Shown: piece by piece, positions 28,518-37,403 of the stretch
Layout of the letters: each line of letters opens with the position of its first letter
Position numbering within the stretch: position 1 is the stretch's first letter
Source of the DNA: Ereboglobus luteus
GTDB lineage: Bacteria; Verrucomicrobiota; Verrucomicrobiia; Opitutales; Opitutaceae
Length of the DNA stretch: 64,000 nt
Assembly: GCF_003096195.1 (NCBI RefSeq)
Contig: NZ_CP023004.1
Location: forward strand, 2,956,501 to 3,020,500
Direction of reading: 5' to 3'
The notes under the pieces: model-generated
Told to the model about the DNA's origin: nothing
Databases searched by the model: none
What the model saw: only the letters and a program-made list of their open reading frames with translations
Made by a program: the position numbers and the translations under genes

Positions 28518-29582
28518 ATGAAGCCCTTTTCGTCCATCCGCAGGCTCCTCCGCATTCTGGCGCCGGTGACCGCGTTCGCCGCATTCCTGTTTATGTTTTC
28601 CGCCAAGTCCTTCGCCGCCGATGGTGATGGCGACGTGGCCATTCTTCCGTCGGAACAGGACTGGTCGTTTGAGCGCGGCCCCGACCCCGCGAGCACCGGC
28701 ACGCTGGAAGTTTCCGGCAAAACCATTCTCCTCACCGGAGACTTTTCCCGCGGCAAGCGCTATGTCGCCGCCGCGTGCGCCATCAGGTTCCGCGAGGTGA
28801 ACCGCATGCGTTTCAAAGTTTATACCAACCAGAAAAGAAACTTGATCGTGTTCCTCACGGACTCGACCGGACAGATTCACCTGCGAAGGCATCCGGTCAA
28901 ACCCAGGGAAATCCAGAGTGTCACCGTGGCGTGGGGCGCTGGAAAATCCAAGGAGTTCAGGAACGGTGCGAATGATGGCGTGGTGCATCTTCCCATTAGA
29001 AAAGTCAGTGTGTTGCTCGACTCGGCGGAAGTGGACAAATACGGTTTTTGCGAAATCTCCGACGCGCGCCTGTTCAGGCCGCCGATGCGGAAGACGGCTG
29101 CGTTCGAGAGTTTCGACGCGCGCAAAATCACCGTCGATGGCGGCGCCTTTGTTGAGCCGGGGCAGCAGGACTGGGCCTTTAATCGCGGCCCCGACCCCGC
29201 GGCCGTCGGCACCCTGGAAATTTCCGGCAAAACAATTCGACTCACCGGTGATTTCACACGCGGCAAACGTTACGTCGCCGCCGAGTGCGCCATCAGGTTT
29301 CGCGAGGTGAACCGCATGAGTTTCAATGTCATCACCGATCAGGAAATTGTGATGGTGCTTCTCACCGACTCGACCGGACAAGTGCACATGCAAAAACATC
29401 GAGTGAGGCCCGGTGTTCCAAAGACAATCAACGTCAGGTTTGTTGCTTCGAAAAATTTATGGGACGGCGCCAAGGACGGCGTGCTGCATCTCCCCGTTGG
29501 CAAAGTCGGCATTCTTGTCCACTCGGACGAGGTGGTCGAACGCGGATATTGCGAGATCTCCGATGTCCGCCTGTTCAAATAA
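28518..29582 (+). CDS. Secreted protein made of two tandem GPDP modules
   Basis: 354 residues: signal peptide (to about residue 34, ...AKSFAA) followed by two homologous modules. The first starts at about residue 47 (DWSFERGPDPASTGTLEVSG) and the second at about residue 216 (DWAFNRGPDPAAVGTLEISG). Both contain LTGDF(S/T)RGKRYVAA, TDSTGQ(I/V)H, DGV(V/L)HLP and end with CEISD(A/V)RLF. A short link SFDARKITVDGG matches the junction of the GH43/GH50-like protein. The module also occurs in the 17020 and 29829 proteins. No catalytic residues are evident; a carbohydrate-binding role is the simplest inference. Confidence 0.75.
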   Translation: MKPFSSIRRLLRILAPVTAFAAFLFMFSAKSFAADGDGDVAILPSEQDWSFERGPDPASTGTLEVSGKTILLTGDFSRGKRYVAAACAIRFREVNRMRFKVYTNQKRNLIVFLTDSTGQIHLRRHPVKPREIQSVTVAWGAGKSKEFRNGANDGVVHLPIRKVSVLLDSAEVDKYGFCEISDARLFRPPMRKTAAFESFDARKITVDGGAFVEPGQQDWAFNRGPDPAAVGTLEISGKTIRLTGDFTRGKRYVAAECAIRFREVNRMSFNVITDQEIVMVLLTDSTGQVHMQKHRVRPGVPKTINVRFVASKNLWDGAKDGVLHLPVGKVGILVHSDEVVERGYCEISDVRLFK

Positions 29583-29588
29583 GGGCTC

Positions 29589-29646
29589 ATCTCAAAATTT
29601 TGAGATGTGTGAAGGGGCGTGTGTGCTGACAAAAATTTTGAGATGC
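29589..29646. repeat. Palindrome and partial copy after the two-module gene
   Basis: A perfect 20-bp palindrome at 29589-29608 (centre AAAATTTT) lies 7 bases after the stop codon, with a partial copy AAAATTTTGAGATGCG at 29633-29648. No clear T-run follows, so it may be a weak terminator hairpin or a protein-binding site. Confidence 0.45.
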
Positions 29647-29828
29647 GTCCGTCAAATAACATGCCTCAAAATTGAACGAGAAACACGCTGGGCAGTCTCA
29701 TAAAAAGTCTATTTGGGATGCCGCGCTATGCGCACCAGAATTAAGATTTTATCGGCGAGCATTAACCCAAAATGGATGATTTTTTGCGGAGCGTGTGCAG
29801 GATTGGTAGTGAAGTTTACGACCCTTTT

Positions 29829-32600
29829 ATGAAACCCGTCCCCTGTAAAGTTGCCTCCCTTGCCTGTGCATTGTTTGTGCTGTCCGGCACGATTGTCGAT
29901 GCCGTCGCGGCAGACAATGCACTGAAACTGACTCCGACAAAAAATGCCGATGGATCGCTTGGTTTGTCCGTGTCCATGCCGGGCGCGGCGTCCGCCAAGC
30001 AGGCCGCGCCATTGCGCGTGTCGCTATGGGAAAAACAAGATGACGCGGATTCGAAGCGCCAGTCGGCCGCCGCTCAAGATTCCGCGGACATGCGCTGTCC
30101 GAACCCGGCGCAGTGGCGCTTTGAAAAAAGCCCGGACCCGCTCACGAAGGGCGGTTTGAAGCGCAATGACGGCACGCTTCGACTGGATGGTGATTTCGCC
30201 AAGGGCAAACGATATGTCGCCGCCGCGTGTCCGGTTGCGCTCGCCGGCGCGGTTGAGATGCGCCTTCAAGTTAAGACCAATCAAAATCGTTTATTGGTGC
30301 GCATCGTTGATGCGACCGGCCAGAACCATCAGCACAGTTTCGATGTCATTCCTGACGGGACGCAGGAGTTGATAATCCCGCTCGTTGCGGCAAAGGAAAA
30401 GAATTTCTGGGACGGCGCGAAGGACGGCGTCTTGCACACCCCGCTCAAGCAAGTCAAATTGCTGGTGGCAAGGGACACACTGGACAGTGACAAGGATCTC
30501 GGGTTTTGCGAATTTTCCGATGTGCGCCTGCTCGGTCCCGAGGCAGTGAAAGCGCAACCCGTGAATCCCGCCACGGCGCCCGTCACGTTGCAGGGCGGCT
30601 ACGCCTCGTTGCGCGGAGCCGGCGGCGAATGGCTTGGCACGGGCGTGCTGAAAACGCCGAAGGGCGCCGCGCTCGAATTCACCGATCGCTGGACGGTCGG
30701 GAAAAATACATTGCGCCTGCGCCGCGAGGTGCGCGTAAAAGGAAACGCGCCCGGCGGATTCACGAGCGTGGCGTCGTTGCAACTCGTCGATGCCCAGCCG
30801 TGGCCGAAAATGGAGTGGTTCGCGCCGGGCATGATTTACGGCAACTTCGACCACATGAGGGACAACTCGTTTGGTTCGGGCAATTATTACAAGCCGGGCG
30901 ATTACACGGTGTGGATACGCGAGGATCGCATGCCTGCGCCGTTGCTCGCGGCGCGCATGCCCGCGGGCGGAAGTTTTGCGGTGCTCAATTCCGCGCCCGA
31001 CAGCGCCACCACCGCTGCGGAAGGGCAGGGGTTTTCACGCGAACCGATGACCGACGCTCGTTTTCGTTTTGGCGCGATCGTGGCGGAGGAGCGTCCCGAA
31101 GGAACCACGCTCGGTTATGCGGTGCCCGGTTCGGAGGGCACGTTGAGTTACGGACGGAAAACGGGCGCGGGCCCCGAGGTCGAGCAGAAGTGGCGGCATC
31201 GCTACAACCCACTGTCGGATAATTTTGTCCAACGCTACGAGGTGTCATTTTGGTTTGGAAAAACGAAGGACACGAACGATCTCGTTGCGCGTTCCTGGCG
31301 CTGGGCGTGGGATGAACTTGAGCCGCGGGTCAATCCGCAGGACATCGAGACCATGCGCGCGAGCATGGTGGATGTTTTGAACCAAAATTACATCGAGATC
31401 GACGACCGCGCCGGCGTGCAATTCCTCGCGCTCGCGGTGCCCGGCGGGAAACCGCATCCCAATCCGAAGGTCATTCTCGGCTTCACCGGCTACGCGCTCG
31501 GCTCGGCGGAGATGATGCTTGTCGAGGCGAATCGCAATCCCGACTCGGAGCGCGGCCGCCTGTTGCGGCGCAACGCGGAGAAGGCCATCGAATCCTTTTT
31601 GCGCATGCCGATAAACCCGCCGCTTACCGAGGGCTTTTTGTTGAAGTCGGGCGGTGCCGCGCTCTCGACCTGGCCCTCGGGCAGGAAAGTCACCGAGGCG
31701 CAGTCGATTTACCTGCGCAGTTTTTGCGACGACATGAAGTCGCTCATGCGCGCCTACGAGCGCGAGCAGAAGGCCGGACGCACCCGCGCCGAGTGGCTTG
31801 CGTGGGTGCGCAAGTTCGGCGACTGGCTGCTCACGCAGGAACAGCCCGGCGGCGGGTTTCCCCGCTCGTGGCACGCGCTCAGCGGCAAGCTTTATTCCGC
31901 GTCCACCACCGGCACGTTTAATGTCGTGCCCTTTTACGCGCAATTGTATCGGGTCACCGGCCACAAGCCGTATCTCGACGCGGCGTTGCGCTCAGGTGAG
32001 TTCGCATGGAACACCGGCCACGGACGCGCGCGCTTCACGGGCGGCACAATCGACAATCCCGATGTGATCGACAAGGAGGCCGCCACGATTGCCCTGGAGG
32101 GTTACCTTGTGTTGCACCACATCACGCGCGACCAAAAGTGGCTCGACCGCGCGCGCATCGCGGCGGACATCGCAGAGACGTGGATGTATATTTGGAATGT
32201 CCCCATGCCCGAGGATGCGGACAATGAGAAACTACACTGGAAACGCGGCGTTCCCACCACGGGCATTCAGCTCATCGCCACCGGCCACTCGCTCAACGAC
32301 GCCTACATGTGCTGGGACGTGGAAAGCTACGCGCGACTTGCGCGTGAAACCGGCGACTCGCATTACATGGATGTTGCGCGAATTTTGCTGCACAACACCA
32401 AGGCGATGGTTGGCACGCCGGAGGATCACCGCGGCACGCTCGGGCCCGGCTGGCAGCAGGAGCACTACTGCTTCACGCTGACGCGCGGAATCGGCCGCCA
32501 TCGCGAATGGCTTCCGTGGGTCACGGTCAGTCACCTGCGCGGCATCAACGACCTCATCGACTACGATCCCGAATTATACAGGCAGCTCGCCGGGGAATAA
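29829..32600 (+). CDS. Secreted GPDP-module protein with (alpha/alpha)-barrel-like enzymatic region
   Basis: 923 residues from ATG 29829 (signal peptide ending ...TIVDAVAA); an in-frame ATG 57 bases upstream would mask the signal peptide. A GPDP-type module spans about residues 96-236 (WRFEKSPDPLTKG, DFAKGKRYVAAAC, DGVLHTPLKQV, CEFSDVRL). A beta-sandwich region follows to about 470. The C-terminal 450 residues are helical with repeated patterns GFPRSWHALSG, VPFYAQLYRVTGHKPYLDAA, EAATIALEGYLVLHHITRD and GPGWQQEHYCFT, as in six-hairpin glycosidases and polysaccharide lyases. The family was not identified, so activity is unassigned. It lies directly upstream of the TonB receptor gene. Confidence 0.7.
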   Translation: MKPVPCKVASLACALFVLSGTIVDAVAADNALKLTPTKNADGSLGLSVSMPGAASAKQAAPLRVSLWEKQDDADSKRQSAAAQDSADMRCPNPAQWRFEKSPDPLTKGGLKRNDGTLRLDGDFAKGKRYVAAACPVALAGAVEMRLQVKTNQNRLLVRIVDATGQNHQHSFDVIPDGTQELIIPLVAAKEKNFWDGAKDGVLHTPLKQVKLLVARDTLDSDKDLGFCEFSDVRLLGPEAVKAQPVNPATAPVTLQGGYASLRGAGGEWLGTGVLKTPKGAALEFTDRWTVGKNTLRLRREVRVKGNAPGGFTSVASLQLVDAQPWPKMEWFAPGMIYGNFDHMRDNSFGSGNYYKPGDYTVWIREDRMPAPLLAARMPAGGSFAVLNSAPDSATTAAEGQGFSREPMTDARFRFGAIVAEERPEGTTLGYAVPGSEGTLSYGRKTGAGPEVEQKWRHRYNPLSDNFVQRYEVSFWFGKTKDTNDLVARSWRWAWDELEPRVNPQDIETMRASMVDVLNQNYIEIDDRAGVQFLALAVPGGKPHPNPKVILGFTGYALGSAEMMLVEANRNPDSERGRLLRRNAEKAIESFLRMPINPPLTEGFLLKSGGAALSTWPSGRKVTEAQSIYLRSFCDDMKSLMRAYEREQKAGRTRAEWLAWVRKFGDWLLTQEQPGGGFPRSWHALSGKLYSASTTGTFNVVPFYAQLYRVTGHKPYLDAALRSGEFAWNTGHGRARFTGGTIDNPDVIDKEAATIALEGYLVLHHITRDQKWLDRARIAADIAETWMYIWNVPMPEDADNEKLHWKRGVPTTGIQLIATGHSLNDAYMCWDVESYARLARETGDSHYMDVARILLHNTKAMVGTPEDHRGTLGPGWQQEHYCFTLTRGIGRHREWLPWVTVSHLRGINDLIDYDPELYRQLAGE

Positions 32601-32615
32601 TCACCCATTTCTTAG

Positions 32616-32635
32616 GGGCGTCGCAATCGACGCCC
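32616..32635 (+). other. Short hairpin between hydrolase and TonB receptor genes
   Basis: Perfect 8-bp stem (GGGCGTCG / CGACGCCC) with CAAT loop, 15 bases after the stop of the upstream gene. No T-run follows. It could be an attenuator or mRNA-stability hairpin separating the highly expressed receptor gene. Confidence 0.4.
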
Positions 32636-32723
32636 TCCACAGATTCGCCCCTCAACCCCTAGCCAATCATTCAGCCCCGCATCCGTTATTTTTATTCCAC
32701 TCAAAACTCCCACTCGTCCCATT

Positions 32724-35700
32724 ATGAAATCATACCTATACCCATTGTTTGCCCTTCTTGGCCTGCTCGTCGCATTGCCGTCCGCGCAAGCGCAGTCCGC
32801 TGGCACAGGCTCCGTCTCGGGGCGCGTTTTTAATCCCGCGACCGCGGAGTATATTCGCAACGCCCAAGTGCGCGCTCTTCAAACCAGTGAAACCACTCTT
32901 TCTGAATCCGGCGGCTTTTACCAACTCACCCATTTGCCTCCTGGTGAGGTGGTCATCGAAATGAGCTATGTCGGATTCCAAACCGTTCGATCTACCGTGA
33001 CGATTGTCGCGGGCCAGACCGCCACGCTGGAGTTTACCCTTTCCCCGGAGGGCCGCGCGCCCGGCGGCACGGCGGATGATGATATCGTGCAGCTCGAAAA
33101 GTTCGTCGTATCAACAGAACGCGAGGGCCAGGCCAAGGTAATCATGGGGCAGCGCGCATCCATGAACATCGGCCAGCACGTCGCCTCCGACGTTTTTGGC
33201 GACAACACTGAGGGTAACATCGGTGAGTTCATGCGCAACCTTCCCGGCGTGATGCTAAACACCTCGGATGGCGAGGTTCAGAACGTCAGTCTTGGCGGCC
33301 TCGGCGCCGAATACACCAGCGTTACCATCGATGGCGTGCCCGCCGTTACCGCGGACGCCACCTCGTCCAGCTCGCGTGCGCCGAAATTTACCACACTCTC
33401 CCTCAACAGCATCGACTCGCTCGAAGTCACCCGCACGGTCAGCGCCGACATGGACGCCAACGCTCCTGCCGGCACCATCAACTTGCGCAGTAAGCGCGCG
33501 TTTGAAAACAAAGGGCAGAAACTCATAACGCAGGCCAACTTTACCATGAGCTCCTTCGGGGCGACTCTCGACAAGGAAGTCGGCCCGCATGACACCAGCG
33601 ACACCCACAAGATTCGCCCTGGCGGCTTGATCCAATACTCCAATGCCTTCAACAATAATTTCGGCATACTGATCAATATCAGCGAGTCCAACATCTACTC
33701 CGAGGAAAGCCGGGCTCTTACCAATTACAACCGGACACCCACTTCGACGGATCCCCGCCCGGAGGTGCCCTCATCCTATGAATTTCGGCATCACTCCCGT
33801 CTCAACCGTCGTTTTGCCAGCAGCCTCACAATGGACTGGCGCGCCACCCGGCGCCTGACGCTTTCACTCACGGGAATATTCAATTACTCTCGCTTGTTCG
33901 CGAACCAACGCAACATGCAGTTCAACAACTATGCCGGCAGTCAGGGCGGCACGCGGGACATGGTTAAGGGCGAGGATATGACCCGCAGCATTTACACTAC
34001 CTATGGCACAACCGTGGTTGTAAATCCGCGCATTGCCGCGCGCCTGGGGCAAAGCATCACGATTACTCCCAAGTTTGAATACCGCTTGGGCGATTTAAAA
34101 CTGGAAGGCCTGTTCAGCTACTCCGACGCCCTGGCTTGGTATGATCCGATGGGGCGCGAGGACGCGGTTCGGGGCCTGGCCAGCTCGACCGCCGCTAACG
34201 CGCTTTACAGTGTGCAGCGCGGCCCGGGCGTTGTTGATGCCGATTACAAGGTCACGCAAACCGACGGCCCTGATCTCTCAAACCCCGCATCCTTCACTTT
34301 TCCAAAGGTTTACCTTGGCGACGGGCGCAGGGCGAGCACGAAGACCAGGACGGCAAAACTGGACGCCACCTATCTCACACGCATTCTGCACCCGATCAAG
34401 TGGAAGGCCGGTTTCAAACTGGCGAATACCAAATGGCATTATCAAGACACGAGCGAACTGTATCTGGCCAAATACACCGGCCCGCTCACACTGAGTGACT
34501 TTGCATCGACCTATGAGTGGGCTTCGGACATTAACGGCATGGAAATCAAAACCCTCTCCGGCGGCGGCATTTTCATGCCGAACCTCTTTGCCATCGGTGC
34601 GCGCTACAAAACAAACCCCGAGGAATTTGTGTCCGATGTGTCAGCCACGAATTATTATAACGGTCATGTTAACTATCAGCGTAATTATGAGGAGGACATC
34701 AACGCCGGCTATATTATGGGCACCAGCAAAATCGGTCCGTTCATTATTCAGGCCGGCGTGCGTCGCGAGGACACAAGGTCAAAAATTCGAGAGATTGATG
34801 CTTACACTCCCGAAGAAACCGAGGCGCAAGGCTACGCGGTGGGCAGCGATGGAATTGCGACTAGCATTGATGGTGTGGAGTGGCAGTTTCTCTCCCGCCC
34901 GCGCGTGCTGAAGAAAAAGAGCTACCATAATTATTTTCCCAGCGCCTCGATCAAATATCAAATCACGCCCAATCTCGATCTCGTTGTCGCCGGAAACAAA
35001 ACCATCCGCCGTCCCTCTTATTATGACTCCACTGGTATTTTTTTGGTCAACGATACGACCAAGAGAATTTCCCTTCCCAATCGCGATATCGAGCCGGAGC
35101 GCAGCCAGGGTTTCGCCGCCCGCCTGAGCTACTATTTCAAGCGCATAGGCCAGTTGAGCGTCGCCGTTTACCAGACCAGGGTCACAAACATGATCGCCAC
35201 CACGGATGAGATGACCGCGGAACAGGCCGGTTACGATGAAACCTATCCCGGCTACAATCCGAAATACGCCGAGGATTATCGCTTCACCCTCAAGAACAAT
35301 TCCGGCGCTCCGGTGCGGGTGCGCAGCATGGAGATCGCTTACTCACAAACCCTCGGCTTTCTCGGCCCTGCGTTCCGCCGCTGCAACGTCCATATCAATT
35401 ACACCCGCAGCTATGCTGATGGAATCAAACCCATGCTGTCGCCTTATACGCTCAGCACCGGGTTTCACTACACCTACAAAAAGCTCATCCTCTGGTCCAA
35501 TGTCAATTGGTCCGACGATTTTCCCACCTCCGCCACGGGCTATAGCCTTCGCCGCCACCGCACCCAAGTTGATGCGGGTTTGGGGTGGAACATTGGCAAG
35601 GGTTTCATGTTCGGCCTCAACGCCCGCAATATCAACGACGCTCCCCACATCCACATGCAGCGTGTCCCTCCAAACGATACCGTGTTGCAGGATTACCTTC

Positions 35701-35744
35701 GCGTCGGGGCCACCTGGACCTGCTACATCAAAAAGACCTTCTGA
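32724..35744 (+). CDS. TonB-dependent outer-membrane receptor
   Basis: Outer-membrane active importer of 1006 residues. The signal peptide ends ...LPSAQA. An N-terminal carboxypeptidase-regulatory-like domain (about 30-110; GSVSGRVFNPATAEYIRNAQV) is followed by QLEKFVVST, a motif common in Opitutaceae receptors, and the plug (NIGEFMRNLPGVML, SVTIDGVPA, VTRTVSADMDANAPAGTI). The remainder is a 22-strand barrel ending in ...TCYIKKTF, with the terminal Phe recognised by the BAM machinery. No SusD-like partner is adjacent, as usual in this phylum. It is likely to import oligosaccharides released by the neighbouring enzymes. The substrate is inferred from context. Confidence 0.93.
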   Translation: MKSYLYPLFALLGLLVALPSAQAQSAGTGSVSGRVFNPATAEYIRNAQVRALQTSETTLSESGGFYQLTHLPPGEVVIEMSYVGFQTVRSTVTIVAGQTATLEFTLSPEGRAPGGTADDDIVQLEKFVVSTEREGQAKVIMGQRASMNIGQHVASDVFGDNTEGNIGEFMRNLPGVMLNTSDGEVQNVSLGGLGAEYTSVTIDGVPAVTADATSSSSRAPKFTTLSLNSIDSLEVTRTVSADMDANAPAGTINLRSKRAFENKGQKLITQANFTMSSFGATLDKEVGPHDTSDTHKIRPGGLIQYSNAFNNNFGILINISESNIYSEESRALTNYNRTPTSTDPRPEVPSSYEFRHHSRLNRRFASSLTMDWRATRRLTLSLTGIFNYSRLFANQRNMQFNNYAGSQGGTRDMVKGEDMTRSIYTTYGTTVVVNPRIAARLGQSITITPKFEYRLGDLKLEGLFSYSDALAWYDPMGREDAVRGLASSTAANALYSVQRGPGVVDADYKVTQTDGPDLSNPASFTFPKVYLGDGRRASTKTRTAKLDATYLTRILHPIKWKAGFKLANTKWHYQDTSELYLAKYTGPLTLSDFASTYEWASDINGMEIKTLSGGGIFMPNLFAIGARYKTNPEEFVSDVSATNYYNGHVNYQRNYEEDINAGYIMGTSKIGPFIIQAGVRREDTRSKIREIDAYTPEETEAQGYAVGSDGIATSIDGVEWQFLSRPRVLKKKSYHNYFPSASIKYQITPNLDLVVAGNKTIRRPSYYDSTGIFLVNDTTKRISLPNRDIEPERSQGFAARLSYYFKRIGQLSVAVYQTRVTNMIATTDEMTAEQAGYDETYPGYNPKYAEDYRFTLKNNSGAPVRVRSMEIAYSQTLGFLGPAFRRCNVHINYTRSYADGIKPMLSPYTLSTGFHYTYKKLILWSNVNWSDDFPTSATGYSLRRHRTQVDAGLGWNIGKGFMFGLNARNINDAPHIHMQRVPPNDTVLQDYLRVGATWTCYIKKTF

Positions 35745-35816
35745 TGTTTATGTGAAATCCCCAGTCGGCCAAACCCGCCGCAAAACCAGCAATCAAAAAA
35801 CAAACCCATATTTTTC

Positions 35817-37403
35817 ATGAAAATCACCGATATTCCCCACACGCTTATCTTCCTGTTCCGCGGATTGCCGGCGTTATTGCTGGCGGCATTTATTATAACA
35901 ACAGCACCGGAGGCGCGGGCCGCCGTTGTGGCCACCGACAACTTCGACAGCTATACGGTCGGCACCACTGTTGTCGGCGGTGTCAGTGGCACGGGCTGGA
36001 CCGCCGCATGGACCGGGCAAAACGACTACGTCACCGTGGTCGGCGGCAGCAATTCCATCACCTACACCCTCGACAACGGCGAGGTTCGCGGCGGCGGCAA
36101 CGCCCTCAAGATAACCGCCCCGAGCACCTCGGAAAACATCGGCGTCCTTGAGCGCGCTGTGCCTGAAATCACCGACGGCGGCGATGTCTTTGTCAGCCTC
36201 ATCTTCAAAATCAAAAGCGGCACCGATACTGACGTTGACCATTATGACGGCGAAACTTTCACCACCAATAACAATATCTATTATCTGGCCGGCGACGGTG
36301 ACAAAAGCCCCACCCATGATGCCTCCGGCTTCGCCGGCTACAAAGGCATGGCTGGGGCACGCCTTGCCGGCGGATGGGTCTCCATCAACAACAAAAACGA
36401 AGGCAAGGCCGACGGCTTGATCGTGGGGCAAACCTATTTCCTCGTCATCCGCTACTCCGGCTGGAACACTGGCTACCAAGGCTACGACACCATCACCACA
36501 TGGCTCAATCCCGCCACCACCGACGAGGGCGTGGGCACCAAATCCGGCAACAATACCTCCAACGACAAGACCAAGGCCATAACCCGCGAGGGCAACACCT
36601 CCCCCTACGGCAGCAGCAAATTCAGCAGCCTTTACCTGAACACCCTCGGCCTCAATCCCTCGAGTCGCTTTCACATCATTGACGACGTCCGCGTGGGCCG
36701 CAATTGGGCCGACGTGGTCGGTATCCCCATGCCCGTTGTGAACACTATCACGCCGTCCAGTGTCATGGCCGGAAACACTATCGTTGTCGCTGGCAAATAC
36801 CTTGCCGATGTCACCGTGACCATCGGCGGTGTTGATGCTGTGATCAATTCGCAGACCGACACGACAATGACTGTCGTCGTGCCTCCTTCGCTTGGCATGG
36901 GCACGCAGGATGTTGTTATTACCGGTCCCGGCGGAACCACCACCAAGTCGCTCACCGTTATCCGCCCGCCCATCATCAACTCCGCTACGCCCGACACCGG
37001 TGCCGGAGGCGATACTGTAACCATCGAAGGACTCAATCTTGAGGATGTTGTCGTAACGATTGGTGGCATCCGTGCCGCAGTCGTTTCCCAAACCGGCACG
37101 ACAGTGGTCATCACCATTCCCCGTGGACTGGCCACCGGTGCGCAAACAATCACCGCCACCAGCAATGCCGGCGAGGATACCATCGCGTTTACCAACACCT
37201 CTCCCACGCCGTCCGCGCCTGACGCCATCGGCATCACCCCCCTTGATTCCCGCACCGGTGCAACCGTTACGATTACCGGCAGCAACCTCGTCGGCGCATA
37301 TTCCGTGACTGTTGGCGGCGTGGCGGCCGAAATCACCAGTCGCACGGACGAAGCCCTGACCATTGTGATCCCCGGGGACTCGCCAACGGGGAGTATCCCG
37401 TAG
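35817..37403 (+). CDS. Surface protein with LamG-like and IPT/TIG domains, 5-prime part of a frameshifted gene
   Basis: 528 residues as read. A signal peptide ending ...APEARA is followed by one LamG-like module (about 40-305; ATDNFDSYTVGTTV ... FHIIDDVRVGRNWADVVG) and three IPT/TIG domains (ITPSSVMAGNTIVVAG, ATPDTGAGGDTVTIEG, ITPLDSRTGATVTITG). The third TIG domain is cut at VIPGD by a frame change: the missing residues LANGEYPVVITTAGGE are encoded in the next frame from 37382, consistent with loss of one C near 37378-37381. The reading ends at TAG 37401. The intact gene would run 35817-40615 (about 1600 residues). It may be a real mutation or a sequence error. Confidence 0.8.
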   Translation: MKITDIPHTLIFLFRGLPALLLAAFIITTAPEARAAVVATDNFDSYTVGTTVVGGVSGTGWTAAWTGQNDYVTVVGGSNSITYTLDNGEVRGGGNALKITAPSTSENIGVLERAVPEITDGGDVFVSLIFKIKSGTDTDVDHYDGETFTTNNNIYYLAGDGDKSPTHDASGFAGYKGMAGARLAGGWVSINNKNEGKADGLIVGQTYFLVIRYSGWNTGYQGYDTITTWLNPATTDEGVGTKSGNNTSNDKTKAITREGNTSPYGSSKFSSLYLNTLGLNPSSRFHIIDDVRVGRNWADVVGIPMPVVNTITPSSVMAGNTIVVAGKYLADVTVTIGGVDAVINSQTDTTMTVVVPPSLGMGTQDVVITGPGGTTTKSLTVIRPPIINSATPDTGAGGDTVTIEGLNLEDVVVTIGGIRAAVVSQTGTTVVITIPRGLATGAQTITATSNAGEDTIAFTNTSPTPSAPDAIGITPLDSRTGATVTITGSNLVGAYSVTVGGVAAEITSRTDEALTIVIPGDSPTGSIP

